A stretch of 64,000 nt of DNA from Rhodococcus sp. G-MC3 (GTDB lineage: Bacteria; Actinomycetota; Actinomycetes; Mycobacteriales; Mycobacteriaceae), in NCBI RefSeq assembly GCF_030063335.1, contig NZ_JASISW010000006.1, forward strand, positions 124,001 to 188,000, given 5' to 3'. Positions 39,954-49,152 of the stretch are shown piece by piece (the stretch's first letter is position 1; every line of letters starts with the position of its first letter). Both the position numbers and the translations under genes were made by a program. The notes under the pieces are model-generated. The model did no database searches. It had not been told where the DNA came from and worked only from the letters and a program-made list of their open reading frames with translations.

Positions 39954-41333
39954 TCAGATCACCACACTCAGCGCAAGCACACCCGCCAGGCCCGTTACCG
40001 AAATTACGCATTCCATCACGCTCCATGTCTTCAGGTTCTGCACAACCGTCGTACCCAGATACTCCTTGACCAACCAGAATCCCGCGTCGTTGACGTGGGA
40101 TAGGAACAGCGATCCCGCGCCGATCGCGAGAACCATCAGCGAGACGTGCGAGGACGACAGCTCTGCGGCAACGGGAGCCAGAATTCCCGACGCCGTCACG
40201 GTCGCCACCGTCGCAGACCCTGTCGCGACTCGAATGAGAACTGCAACGAGCCATGCCAGGAACAGAACGGGAAGGCTGCTCGATTTGATGGCGTCCGCGA
40301 TCACGTCGGCGATGCCCGTATCGATGAGAACCTGTTTGAAACCGCCACCGGCACCGACGATCAACAGAATTCCCGCGATCGGGGGCAGCGAGCTTTCGAG
40401 CGATTTCGCGATGGCCGGGCGATCCATTCCCCCGCCTCGTCCGAGGAGGCCGATGCCCGCCAGCACAGCGAGCCCCAGCGCAACGATCGGCGTTCCGAGA
40501 AAGTCTAACAGACCCTTCAGCGACGAATCGGATTCAGCTGCAAGCACATCTGCAGCAGCCTTGCCCAGCATCAGAACCACCGGCAGCAGGATGGCCGCGA
40601 GGGTGGCAGCGAAACTCGGCCGTCGGCGGGATTCCTTGTCTTCGTCCGAGGTTTCGAACAGCGCGGGCACCGGCACATCGACCCACTTGGCGGCGAGCTT
40701 TCCGAACAGCGGGCCTGCGACGATGACCGTCGGGATCGCCACCAGCACCCCGAGACCGAGGGTGAGACCGAGGTTCGCGTTCAGTGCCGAGACCGCCACG
40801 AGCGGGCCCGGATGTGGAGGTACGAGACCATGCATCGCCGACAGACCGGCAAGCGTCGGAATCGCGATCCGGATCAATGGCTGACCGGACCTACGCGCCA
40901 CCAGAATGATGACCGGCATCATCAATACGAGGCCGATCTCGAAGAACATCGGCAGACCGATCACCGCTCCGACGAGGGCCATCGTCCACGGCAGCATCGC
41001 TGGGGACGATCGGCCGACGAGAGTGTCCACGACTCGGTCAGCGCCCCCGGAGTCGGCGAGCAATTTGCCGAACATCGCGCCGAAGCCGATCAGGATGCCG
41101 ACGCTGCCCATCGTTGCACCAAAGCCCGTGACGAACGCGGCGACCGAATCGGCCGCCCCGAGCCCTGCAGCGATTCCGACACCGACGGCGCCGATGGTCA
41201 GCGAGAGAAACGGGTGCAGTTTCAACCAGGTGATGAGCCCGATGATGACCGCTACGCCGACGACGGCTGCGGTGATGAGCTGCGCATCGGACGCCGAGGC
41301 GCTTTCGGCGGCTTGGGCAAGTGTCGTGAACAT
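39954..41333 (-). CDS. gntP: Gluconate:H+ symporter (GntP family)
   Basis: A 459-residue permease with about 12-14 membrane segments. GntP features are GFGATMGSVGILIGFGAMFGK near residue 71, LPMFFEIGLVLMMPVI near residue 127, MHGLVPPHPGPLVAV near residue 167 and the C-terminal VATGSATVATVTASGILAP and LSHVNDAGFWLVKEYL. It imports gluconate by proton symport. The start ATG 41333 faces the gntR gene across 255 bases that contain candidate operators. Confidence 0.93.
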   Translation of the reverse strand: MFTTLAQAAESASASDAQLITAAVVGVAVIIGLITWLKLHPFLSLTIGAVGVGIAAGLGAADSVAAFVTGFGATMGSVGILIGFGAMFGKLLADSGGADRVVDTLVGRSSPAMLPWTMALVGAVIGLPMFFEIGLVLMMPVIILVARRSGQPLIRIAIPTLAGLSAMHGLVPPHPGPLVAVSALNANLGLTLGLGVLVAIPTVIVAGPLFGKLAAKWVDVPVPALFETSDEDKESRRRPSFAATLAAILLPVVLMLGKAAADVLAAESDSSLKGLLDFLGTPIVALGLAVLAGIGLLGRGGGMDRPAIAKSLESSLPPIAGILLIVGAGGGFKQVLIDTGIADVIADAIKSSSLPVLFLAWLVAVLIRVATGSATVATVTASGILAPVAAELSSSHVSLMVLAIGAGSLFLSHVNDAGFWLVKEYLGTTVVQNLKTWSVMECVISVTGLAGVLALSVVI

Positions 41334-41413
41334 GGACTTCGGCCTGTCTGCGTGAGGTGGGTCGGCCTCGATGAAGCGAGGTGACTCCGCTCACTATCCC
41401 CAATAGTCATACA

Positions 41414-41429
41414 ATTGGCAAGCACCAAT
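41414..41429. promoter_or_regulatory. Candidate GntR operator upstream of gntP
   Basis: ATTGGCAAGCACCAAT has exact 5-base arms (ATTGG/CCAAT) around a 6-base centre, within a longer AT-rich run containing another CCAATTG. It lies about 80 bases upstream of gntP in the shared divergent region. Confidence 0.45.
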
Positions 41430-41511
41430 CCCAATTGCCATACTAATGACGTGGGTATGAGGGGCTTGCTGTCAGCCGGCCGCCGCGTGGCGCTGCGGAA
41501 ATACCACCTCG

Positions 41512-41561
41512 TCGCACAGTCTTGCGTCAAGAGAAGTCGCACAGTCTTGCGACAAGAGAAC
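41512..41561. repeat. 25-bp tandem direct repeat upstream of gntR, candidate autoregulatory operators
   Basis: Two adjacent 25-base copies (41512-41536 and 41537-41561) agree at 23 of 25 positions. Each contains TCTTG-nnn-CAAGA, a small perfect palindrome of the kind bound by FadR/FCD-type GntR dimers. The repeat ends 27 bases before the proposed gntR start. Confidence 0.6.
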
Positions 41562-41588
41562 CTGTGCGATCCGTGGCACGATCGACCT

Positions 41589-42326
41589 GTGGTGGCTGAA
41601 GTTCGCGCAGATTTCCTGCAGTTACACGATTCCGTACTCGAAAAACTGGGTCGGTCGATCGTGGACGGCAGTGTGCCTGCAGCCACCCGGATCTCCGCCG
41701 ACGACGTTGCCGCACGCTTCGAGGTATCTCGAACGGTCGTCCGCGAAGTCGTGCGAGTCCTCGAGTCTCTCGGGCTGCTCACCGTCCGACGTCGGGTCGG
41801 GATCACCGTTCTCGATTCCGTGCACTGGAACTCGCTGGATCCCCTGGTCATTCGGTGGCAGCTGGCGGGCCCGAACAGAGCTACGCAACTCATCGTCCTC
41901 AGCGAATTGCGGTCGGGTATCGAACCTTTGGCCGCCAGACTTGCCGCAAGCCGAGCCACCCCTGAGCAGTGCGGGCAGCTGACCGCCGCGGTGATCGGCA
42001 TGTCGGCCACCTCGCGGGCCGCGAACTCCGACGCCTATCTCGCCCACGACTCGGACTTCCACCGCACCCTGCTGGCTGCGTCGGGGAATCCGATGTTGCG
42101 GTCGATGTCCGACATCGTCGTCGAGGTGCTGGCGGGGCGCACCCGTCACGCGTTGATGCCCCACCAGGCCGATCCCGAAGCAATCCGTCTGCACGGCGTC
42201 GTCGCGTCGGCGATCCAGGCGGGTGACTCCGTTACCGCCGAACGGGCGATGCTCGAGATCGTGACCGAATCCGCAACGGCGATGACTGCTACTGCTACGG
42301 CGCCGACAGGATCAGACCCGACGTAG
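41589..42326 (+). CDS. GntR-family (FCD/FadR-type) regulator of gluconate genes
   Basis: A regulator of about 245 residues with an N-terminal winged HTH (SADDVAARFEVSRTVVREVV, then LESLGLLTVRRRVGITV, ending near residue 78) and a C-terminal FCD ligand domain (SELRSGIEPLAARLAA, DSDFHRTLLAASGNPML). GTG 41589 begins VVAEVRADFLQLHD; the open frame extends upstream through the tandem repeat and is not coding there. It is divergent from gntPK and probably represses it until gluconate appears. Its last 32 bases overlap the end of the convergent ltp2 gene. Confidence 0.87.
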   Translation: MVAEVRADFLQLHDSVLEKLGRSIVDGSVPAATRISADDVAARFEVSRTVVREVVRVLESLGLLTVRRRVGITVLDSVHWNSLDPLVIRWQLAGPNRATQLIVLSELRSGIEPLAARLAASRATPEQCGQLTAAVIGMSATSRAANSDAYLAHDSDFHRTLLAASGNPMLRSMSDIVVEVLAGRTRHALMPHQADPEAIRLHGVVASAIQAGDSVTAERAMLEIVTESATAMTATATAPTGSDPT

Positions 42327-43467
42327 GAACTCCAGTTCCCGCGGTCACCAGAACGTTCGACGCGCCGGGGACCTGGTTGACGGATGTACCGCGGATCTGC
42401 CTGACGCCCTCCGCGATTCCGTTCATGCCGTGGATGTACGCCTCGCCCAACTGACCACCGTGGGTGTTGAGCGGCAGCCTGCCGCCGAGTTCGATCGCAC
42501 CGCCCGCGATGAAATCTTTCGCCTCACCCCGTCCGCAGAATCCCAGCTCTTCGAGCTGCATCAGCACGAAAGGTGTGAAGTGGTCGTACAGAACGGCCAT
42601 CTGCATGTCCGACGGCGTCAGCCCCGACTGCGCCCACAGCTGGTCGCCGACGAGTCCCATCTCCGGTAGACCCGTCATCGCATCGCGGTAATAGCTGGTC
42701 ATGATGTATTGATCCGGACCGCTGCCCTGAGCTGCTGCGGTGATGACCGCTGCCGGATTGGGCAGGTCCTTGGCGCGTTCGGCCGAGGTTACGACGATGG
42801 CTATGCCGCCGTCGGATTCCTGGCAGCAGTCCAGAAGGTGTAGCGGTTCGGCGATCCACCGCGAATTCTGATGATCCTCCAAGGTGATCGGCTTGCCGTA
42901 GAAGAACGCGGCGGGATTGTTTGCCGCATGCTTGCGATCCGCGACAGCCACTCGGCCGAAATCTTCGCTTGTCGCGCCGTAGACGTGCATGTACCGACGC
43001 GCAACCATCGCCACGAACGACGCCGGTGTACCCAAACCCTGTGGGTACGACCACCCGGCGTCGATGCCCGACGACGTCGGTGCCGCCGCGAGGTGCGAAG
43101 CTACCTGACCGAACCGTGCACCCGACCGTTCGTTGAACGCCCGGTAGGCGACGACGACGTCGGCGACACCGGTAGCGACTGCCATCGCTGCCTGTTGGAT
43201 CGTCGCGCACGCGGCTCCGCCGCCGTAGTGAATCCGACTGAAGAACTTGAGATTCGGAATCCCGACGGCACGCGCAACGGCCGTCTCGGTGTTGGTGTCC
43301 ATCGTGAACGACGTCAAACCGTCGACGTCCGCGGGGGTGAGCCCAGCGTCGTCGAGCGCCGAGGTGACGGCCTCGGCAGCGAGCCGAAGTTCGCTGCGTC
43401 CCGAATCTTTCGAGAAATCCGTCGCACCGATCCCGACGATCGCAGCCTTGCCGGACAGACCGCTCAC
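42295..43467 (-). CDS. ltp2: Steroid side-chain aldolase Ltp2
   Basis: A 390-residue thiolase-fold protein, the counterpart of Rv3540c. With the DUF35 part of ChsH2 it cleaves 17-hydroxy-3-oxo-pregn-4-ene-20-carboxyl-CoA to androstenedione and propionyl-CoA. Family segments are MDTNTETAVARAVGIPNLKFF, HYGGGAACATIQQAAMAVATG, DCCQESDGGIAIVVTSAERA and NTHGGQLGEAYIHGMNGIAEG. The GTG at 43467 overlaps the chsH1 stop (GTGA). It is the last gene of the chsE1-chsE2-chsH2-chsH1-ltp2 operon, in the same order as Rv3544c-Rv3540c. Confidence 0.94.
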   Translation of the reverse strand: MSGLSGKAAIVGIGATDFSKDSGRSELRLAAEAVTSALDDAGLTPADVDGLTSFTMDTNTETAVARAVGIPNLKFFSRIHYGGGAACATIQQAAMAVATGVADVVVAYRAFNERSGARFGQVASHLAAAPTSSGIDAGWSYPQGLGTPASFVAMVARRYMHVYGATSEDFGRVAVADRKHAANNPAAFFYGKPITLEDHQNSRWIAEPLHLLDCCQESDGGIAIVVTSAERAKDLPNPAAVITAAAQGSGPDQYIMTSYYRDAMTGLPEMGLVGDQLWAQSGLTPSDMQMAVLYDHFTPFVLMQLEELGFCGRGEAKDFIAGGAIELGGRLPLNTHGGQLGEAYIHGMNGIAEGVRQIRGTSVNQVPGASNVLVTAGTGVPTSGLILSAP

Positions 43468-43844
43468 GACAGTCTCACCGTCGCCGTGATGTGATCCCCG
43501 AGGGAGTCCGTGCCGACGACCTCGACGGTCACCTCGTCGCCGGACACCTCCGCCACCCGGCCGGTCAAGGTCAAGGTGTCGTAGGCGTACCAGGGCACTC
43601 CGAGCCTCAACGCGATCGAGCCCAACACCGCCGACGGACCGGCCCAATCGGTGACGAATCGCTGAACCAAGCCGGTGTCGGTGAGAATGTTGACGAAGAT
43701 GTCCTTCGAGCCACGCTCGATGGCCTTGTCGCGATCGTGGTGTACATCCTGAAAGTCTCTGGTGGCCAACGCCGTCGATACCACAAAAGTCGGATCGGCG
43801 GTGATCTGCAACTCGGGCAGTGTCTCACCAACGGATGCGATCAT
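43464..43844 (-). CDS. chsH1: Steroid enoyl-CoA hydratase small subunit ChsH1
   Basis: A 126-residue MaoC hotdog protein. The hydratase signature is TRDFQDVHHDRDKAIERGSKD near residue 28, with catalytic Asp and His, followed by FVNILTDTGLVQRFVTDW. ChsH1 pairs with the N-terminal hotdog of ChsH2 to hydrate the C17-C20 enoyl-CoA made by ChsE1-ChsE2. The ATG overlaps the chsH2 TGA in an ATGA. Confidence 0.94.
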   Translation of the reverse strand: MIASVGETLPELQITADPTFVVSTALATRDFQDVHHDRDKAIERGSKDIFVNILTDTGLVQRFVTDWAGPSAVLGSIALRLGVPWYAYDTLTLTGRVAEVSGDEVTVEVVGTDSLGDHITATVRLS

Positions 43845-44773
43845 CGGACAGGACTCCCCGGAACCAGGCGCGGTCTCCAGGCAGGCAGCGTCAGGTCGTC
43901 GTCGACGTGCAGAAACTCGACCTCGACCGGCAACCCGACGGCGACATCGACCGGTTCGATCCCTCGAAGTTCACCGAGCATCCGTACTCCTTCTTCCAGT
44001 TCGACGAGAGCCACCACGAACGGCAGCGTGCGACCGGGCACTTTCGGCGCATGGTGAACGACATAGCTGAACACCGTGCCGCGCCCGCTGGCCACGACGT
44101 AATCGATCGGTTCCGATGTGTCCTGCCAGATCGCGGGGATCGGCGGATGCCGTAGCGAACCGTCCTGCACGCGTTGGATCCTGAGTTCGCGTTCCTTGGC
44201 GCCGTCCCAGAAGAACTGGGTTTCCTGCGATGCAACTGGCCTGATCTGTTCGGACACATCGGGTGTGGTGGTGGGCACGAACTTGAGGACCCGGAAGAGC
44301 ATCTCGGCGACCGGCTCGTCCCCGACGTACCAGGTGTTGTGGACCGTGACGAACCAGCCGAGTCCGAGGCCGGTCTTCTTCGGGCCGACGACGCCGCCGA
44401 GGCGAGCAGTCAGCGACACTTCCTCGCCGAGTTGCAGGTAGCGGTGATAGGTCTGTTCGCAGTTCGTGGCAACGATAGAGGTGAATCCGGCCTCGTCGAG
44501 AATCTCCATCATCTGTCCGAGCGGATCATCGGCAGATCGCGTTCGGTGCAGGCCGCCCATCGTCCACACCTGCGCCATGGCGGGCGGCGCCACGACGCCT
44601 TTGTGCCCGGCAGCTCGAGCGGCGGCGTCGTCGACGTAGATGGGGTTGACGTCGCCGATGGCCTCGATCCAGTTGTTGATCATCGGCTGATTGACAGGGT
44701 CGCGGCCCACTCGGGGCGAGCAGTCCCCCTGTGCTGCAATACTTCTTGCGGCATCGAGAACGGATTCGCTCAT
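43841..44773 (-). CDS. chsH2: Steroid enoyl-CoA hydratase large subunit ChsH2 (MaoC + DUF35)
   Basis: A 310-residue two-domain protein. Residues 1-165 form a MaoC-like hotdog (NPIYVDDAAARAAGHKGVVA near residue 43). Residues 175-310 form a DUF35 OB-fold that docks on the Ltp2 aldolase (SQETQFFWDGAKERELRIQR and GLPVEVEFLHVDDDLTLPAW). It matches Rv3542c in length and order. The ATG overlaps the chsE2 stop by four bases. Confidence 0.94.
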   Translation of the reverse strand: MSESVLDAARSIAAQGDCSPRVGRDPVNQPMINNWIEAIGDVNPIYVDDAAARAAGHKGVVAPPAMAQVWTMGGLHRTRSADDPLGQMMEILDEAGFTSIVATNCEQTYHRYLQLGEEVSLTARLGGVVGPKKTGLGLGWFVTVHNTWYVGDEPVAEMLFRVLKFVPTTTPDVSEQIRPVASQETQFFWDGAKERELRIQRVQDGSLRHPPIPAIWQDTSEPIDYVVASGRGTVFSYVVHHAPKVPGRTLPFVVALVELEEGVRMLGELRGIEPVDVAVGLPVEVEFLHVDDDLTLPAWRPRLVPGSPVR

Positions 44774-45921
44774 CGAATCACCCTCGGCAGTCCGAGTCCG
44801 GACGTCGCGATCAGCTCGCGCATCACCTCGTTGACCCCGCCTCCGAACGTGATGACGAGATTGCGCTTGATCTGTTTGTCCAACCAATCCATCAGTTTCG
44901 CGGTGTCCGGATCGGCGGGGTTGCCGTGGCGGCCGACGAGTTCCTCCGCGATTCTCCCGACGCGTTGGATCCGCTCGGTGGCAAACACTTTCGTTGCCGA
45001 CGCGTCGGCGACGTCGACCGCGTCGGCCTTACTGGACGCCACCTGCCAGTTCAGCAGTTCGTTGATGCGGAACGTCGCGTGGATTTCCCCGAGCGCTCGG
45101 CGAACATCGGAGTGACCGAGCAGGTCGTGCACGCGTGCCCAGGTAGACAATCTGAGATACAGCCCGGCGATGCGACCGGCGGGACCGAGCATGACGCGCT
45201 CGTGGTTGAGCTGAGTGGTGATGAGCCGCCAGCCCGCGTTCTCCTCCCCCACCAGCATGTCCACGGGAACGCGTACGTCGTTGTAGTACGTCGCGTTGAC
45301 GTGGTGCGCACCGTCGCACGTGATGATCGGCGTCCACGAGTAACCGGGATCCTTCGTGTCGACGATCAGCATCGAGATCCCGCGGTGCCGCGAATCGGGG
45401 GCACCGGTGCGCACAGCCAGCCAGATGTAGTCGGCGTCGTGGCCCCCGGTGGTAAAGATCTTCTGTCCGTTGACGATGTACTCGTCGCCCTGGCGAACCG
45501 CGGTGGTGCGCAGCGACGCCAGGTCGGTCCCGGCCTCCGGTTCGGTGTAGCCGATGGCGAAGTGCACCTCACCCGCCAATATCTTGTGCAGGAACAGGGA
45601 CTTCTGCGTTTCGGTTCCGTACTTCTGCAATGTCGGCCCGACGGTTTGGAGCGTCACCGCAGGCAACGGGACATCGGCTCGCGCTGCCTCGTTCACGAAG
45701 ATCGACTGCTCGATGTCACCGAAGCCGTGCCCGCCGAATTCCTTCGGCCAGCCGACCCCGAGCCAGCCGTCGGTCCCCATCAGCTTGATGATCCTGCGGT
45801 ACGTTTCGCCGTGCCGCTCGGTCATCATGACGTCGGCGTCGTGCTCGCTGACGAGGTCGGCGAAGTAGTTGCGAAGTTCCGCCTGCAGTTTCAGTTGCTC
45901 TTCGGTCAGTTCGACGAACAT
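44770..45921 (-). CDS. chsE2: Steroid acyl-CoA dehydrogenase subunit ChsE2 (FadE29)
   Basis: A 383-residue acyl-CoA dehydrogenase. It forms a heterotetramer with ChsE1, in which each active site is built from both chains, and oxidises 3-oxo-pregn-4-ene-20-carboxyl-CoA. Flavin-contact segments are FAIGYTEPEAGTDLASLRT near residue 127 and GQKIFTTGGHDADYIWLAV near residue 155. The C-terminal FGGGVNEVMRELIATSGLGL is typical. ATG 45921 (MFVELTEEQLKLQAEL) overlaps the chsE1 end by 16 bases; the open frame upstream of it is shadow. Confidence 0.93.
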   Translation of the reverse strand: MFVELTEEQLKLQAELRNYFADLVSEHDADVMMTERHGETYRRIIKLMGTDGWLGVGWPKEFGGHGFGDIEQSIFVNEAARADVPLPAVTLQTVGPTLQKYGTETQKSLFLHKILAGEVHFAIGYTEPEAGTDLASLRTTAVRQGDEYIVNGQKIFTTGGHDADYIWLAVRTGAPDSRHRGISMLIVDTKDPGYSWTPIITCDGAHHVNATYYNDVRVPVDMLVGEENAGWRLITTQLNHERVMLGPAGRIAGLYLRLSTWARVHDLLGHSDVRRALGEIHATFRINELLNWQVASSKADAVDVADASATKVFATERIQRVGRIAEELVGRHGNPADPDTAKLMDWLDKQIKRNLVITFGGGVNEVMRELIATSGLGLPRVIR

Positions 45922-46919
45922 GCGGCCCCCACAGAATCGAGTCGATACGACGCCCCGCCGACGAGTCGCGCGAGATCCTTTGCCGCCGAGTAATACCGGT
46001 GCATCGGATAGGTGATATCGACGCCGATTCCGCCGTGCAGGTGGTGGCACATCTGCATGGCCGCGGGCAACTCGGCGGCGATCCAGTACGCGAGGACGTC
46101 GTTGTCGTTCGCCGAACTGCGCTGACTGGCCTGCCACACCGCCGACACGGCAGCGACGTGAATGGTTCGGGCAGTGACGTACACGTCGGCGATCTCGCCT
46201 GCCACCGCCTGAAAAGTCGCGAGCGGCTTGCCGAACTGGTGACGAGCGGCCAGGTGCGACGCGGTGAGCTTCGCCGCCCCTGCGGCGAGACCGTCGGCGA
46301 CAGCGCCGATCGCCGCCAGCGCGATCCGATACAGCCCCTGAATGTCCTCGCTGACGAATACACCAGAAGCGCAGTTCAATTCGACGACATATTCGGGGTC
46401 ACCGCTCGACGACGGTGACCGGGTGAGCTTCACGCCGTCGCCGCTGGGGTCGACGAGCACGATGCCCTTGTCGGTCGGCACCAGAATGCGGTGGGCCTGC
46501 TCGGCGTAGGGGACCGCGATCTTCGTGCCGGTTACCGACATCGCGGCATCGCCGGGCACAGCCGTCGTCAGCGGATCGTCAGGAAACGCCATTCCCGGTT
46601 CCGCGAGGGCTGCCGTCAGAATCGCACCCGGCGGAACGGCCGTCGCGAGCACTTCGGGCTCGGCAATGCTCGCGAGAGGGACGATCCCGAATCCGATCGT
46701 GGCGAGCGCAGGGCCGACTGCGGCGGCAGTCGCTAGTTCGGTCAGCACCGTCGCCGCTTCGGCGAGACCGAGGCCGTCGCCGCCTGCAGCCTCGGGAAGC
46801 AGCATCATGCACAGTCCCGCGTCGGTCAACGCTGTCCAGAGGTCCTCCGGTTCACGCGCCAACAGCCCGCGAACCATCTCGGCCACCATCGTCTGGGTCG
46901 CATCTCTTGTGAAATCCAC
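45906..46919 (-). CDS. chsE1: Steroid acyl-CoA dehydrogenase subunit ChsE1 (FadE28)
   Basis: A 337-residue acyl-CoA dehydrogenase of the short, partner-requiring type. GLGLAEAATVLTELATAAAVG is near residue 50 and ASHLAARHQFGKPLATFQAV near residue 216. As in Rv3544c, it lacks parts of the FAD site that ChsE2 supplies. The GTG start at 46919 is 38 bases from a perfect KstR operator, so this gene leads the operon that ends with ltp2. Confidence 0.92.
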   Translation of the reverse strand: MDFTRDATQTMVAEMVRGLLAREPEDLWTALTDAGLCMMLLPEAAGGDGLGLAEAATVLTELATAAAVGPALATIGFGIVPLASIAEPEVLATAVPPGAILTAALAEPGMAFPDDPLTTAVPGDAAMSVTGTKIAVPYAEQAHRILVPTDKGIVLVDPSGDGVKLTRSPSSSGDPEYVVELNCASGVFVSEDIQGLYRIALAAIGAVADGLAAGAAKLTASHLAARHQFGKPLATFQAVAGEIADVYVTARTIHVAAVSAVWQASQRSSANDNDVLAYWIAAELPAAMQMCHHLHGGIGVDITYPMHRYYSAAKDLARLVGGASYRLDSVGAACSSN

Positions 46920-46956
46920 GCCTGAATCACCTGCCTACAACCAAATTGAACATGAG

Positions 46957-46970
46957 TAGAACGTGTTCTA
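46957..46970. promoter_or_regulatory. KstR operator (14/14) of the chsE1-ltp2 operon
   Basis: TAGAACGTGTTCTA is a perfect match, identical to the sites at 375 and 49153. It lies between fadE34 (ending at 47014 on the same strand) and chsE1. Confidence 0.92.
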
Positions 46971-47013
46971 TTTTTAACACCTGTCGGCCCGTTCCACCAG
47001 AGGCAGTGCTAGG

Positions 47014-49116
47014 TCAGCGCGGAAGCCCGAGAATCCGCTCGGCCGCGACCGTCAGGAGGATCTGGGTCGTGCCGCCCGCGATCGACAGGCACCGTGTCAG
47101 CAGCATTTCCTTGGCCAGCGGGCCTTCCGCAGCGCCGAGGGGGCCCGCTGCGTCGAGCGCGAACTCGGCGAGATCCTGACGGTGACGAACGCCGACCAGC
47201 TTGCGCACGCTCGATTCCGCTCCCGGGTCTTGGCCGCCGAGCCGTCGCAACGTCGCCCGAAACCCGAGCAGCGACCCGACGAGTCCGTCCGCGATCAGGC
47301 CGCCGAGCCTCTCGGTGACGGCCTGATCCTGCGCCGTCGCCTCGATCGCGTCCTCGAGAACTGTGCCGAGAGACGAGCCGTTGCTCATCGCGACACGCTC
47401 GTTGGCGAGCGTCGTGCGGGCGAGCTTCCAGCCGTTGTTCTCCTGCCCGACGAGGCAGTCGTCCGGTACGAACACGTCGTCGAGAAAGACCTCGTTGAAG
47501 ACGGCGTCGCCGGTGATTTCGCGGAGCGGTTCGATCCGAATTCCCGGGGTCTGCATGTCGAGCAGGAAGTAGCTGATTCCCTTGTGCTTGGCGACGTCCC
47601 GGTCGGTGCGCGCAAGGCAGATCGCCCAGTCTGCTTCCCTGGCCAGGGACGTCCAGACCTTGTGGCCCTGCAGCGTCCAACCACCGTCGACCTTCTTGGC
47701 CGCTGTGCGCAGTGACGCCAGATCGGACCCCGCTTCCGGTTCACTGAAAAGCTGACACCACGCGACCTCCCCGCGCAACGTCGGGCCGGCGAATTTTTCG
47801 ATCTGCTCGGGCGTTCCGTGTTCGAGAATCGTCGGGACGGCCCACCAGCCGATGACCAAATCTGGTGTCTCGACACCGGCGCGAGCCAATTCCTGTGCGT
47901 AGAGCAACTGCTCGGCTGGGCCTGCATCGCGTCCGTGCGGACTGGGCCAATGAGGTGCCGCGAGGCCCGAATCGGCAAGGGCGGTCCGGCAGTCCTCGGC
48001 TTCGGCGATACGGCAAACCTCGTCTCGAGTCTGTGCACGTAGGTCCTCGGCAGCCCCCAGATCGACGTGCAGCGTCCGCCTGACCCCCGCTCGCGCCCGA
48101 TCGGCGACCCGTACCCGCCACGCCGGCGATCCGCCGAGAATCTGACGCAACGCAAGGGCCCGTCGCAAGTAGAGGTGGGCGTCGTGTTCCCAGGTGAAGC
48201 CGATTCCGCCGAGCACCTGGATGCAGTCCTTGGCGTTGTCGACAGCGGCGTCGAGCGCAATGGATGCCGCCACCGCGGCCGACAGCGAGAACTCCTCGGA
48301 CGCCAAATCCGCAGCCACGGCCGCATCCCACGCCGCAGCACGCGCCTTCTCGGTCCGGCACAGCATCTCCGCGCACAGGTGCTTGATCGCCTGGAAGCTA
48401 CCGATAGGCGAACCGAACTGCTCGCGGAACTTCGCATGTTCGACGGCTGCGTGCAGGCACCATCCCGCGATCCCTGCCGCGTCGGCCGCCGCGAGTGTGG
48501 CCGAAAGATCGTGGACATATCGCGAGGTGACGCCCGGTAGCGGCGACGCTCTCACCCCGTCGAGCGTGATCCGGGCCAACGGGAGACTGCGGTCGACGCC
48601 GACGATCTGCTCGACTTTCGTGCCCGGCGAGTCTGCATCGACCACGCACCACACGGTCTCTCCGTCGATGCAGGCAGGCAGCATCAGCGCGACCCCGTCC
48701 GCGCCGCCCATCGCCAGCTCGACGACGCCGTCGAGCACTAGAAATTCGCCATCGCGAACAGCGTCAACGGGCTCTCCGGAGAGCATCACGGCACACGGAA
48801 CGCGGCCCTCGCAGAAGTCTTCGGCGCGGTCCCCCGTCACGATCGCGGCCAGGGCAGTCGACAGCACCGGGCCGCTCACCAGCGCAGCAGCCGCGGCCTC
48901 GATCATCGCGGCGAGGTCTGCGACGGTACCGCCGACGCCACCGACGGACTCGGCGGCGGCCACCGAGAACAACCCCAATTTGCCGAGCGCCGGCCAGAGT
49001 GTGCGCCACCCGGACTGCTCGTCACCGCGTAACGTTGGTATCGGTTCAGCCGACGCGGCCCACGCCCGAATCGACTGTTGAGCGTCGCGCTGATCTTCGG
49101 TCGTGGCAATTGTCAC
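47014..49116 (-). CDS. fadE34: Fused two-domain steroid acyl-CoA dehydrogenase FadE34 (ChsE3)
   Basis: A 700-residue protein made of two acyl-CoA dehydrogenase units in one chain. The first half (residues 1-330) has EHAKFREQFGSPIGSFQAIKH and DCIQVLGGIGFTWEHDAHLY. The second half has LFSEPEAGSDLASLRTAAKK near residue 455, LQGHKVWTSLAREADWAI and a C-terminal LTRCLSIAGGTTQILLTVAA. M. tuberculosis FadE34 (Rv3573c) has the same fusion, next to kstR, and dehydrogenates 3-oxo-chol-4-en-24-oyl-CoA. The GTG at 49116 follows GGGGG by 8 bases. It is divergent from kstR around one shared operator. Confidence 0.93.
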   Translation of the reverse strand: MTIATTEDQRDAQQSIRAWAASAEPIPTLRGDEQSGWRTLWPALGKLGLFSVAAAESVGGVGGTVADLAAMIEAAAAALVSGPVLSTALAAIVTGDRAEDFCEGRVPCAVMLSGEPVDAVRDGEFLVLDGVVELAMGGADGVALMLPACIDGETVWCVVDADSPGTKVEQIVGVDRSLPLARITLDGVRASPLPGVTSRYVHDLSATLAAADAAGIAGWCLHAAVEHAKFREQFGSPIGSFQAIKHLCAEMLCRTEKARAAAWDAAVAADLASEEFSLSAAVAASIALDAAVDNAKDCIQVLGGIGFTWEHDAHLYLRRALALRQILGGSPAWRVRVADRARAGVRRTLHVDLGAAEDLRAQTRDEVCRIAEAEDCRTALADSGLAAPHWPSPHGRDAGPAEQLLYAQELARAGVETPDLVIGWWAVPTILEHGTPEQIEKFAGPTLRGEVAWCQLFSEPEAGSDLASLRTAAKKVDGGWTLQGHKVWTSLAREADWAICLARTDRDVAKHKGISYFLLDMQTPGIRIEPLREITGDAVFNEVFLDDVFVPDDCLVGQENNGWKLARTTLANERVAMSNGSSLGTVLEDAIEATAQDQAVTERLGGLIADGLVGSLLGFRATLRRLGGQDPGAESSVRKLVGVRHRQDLAEFALDAAGPLGAAEGPLAKEMLLTRCLSIAGGTTQILLTVAAERILGLPR

Positions 49117-49152
49117 AGCGGATACCCCCGTGCTCGTAATGACTTTTATATT

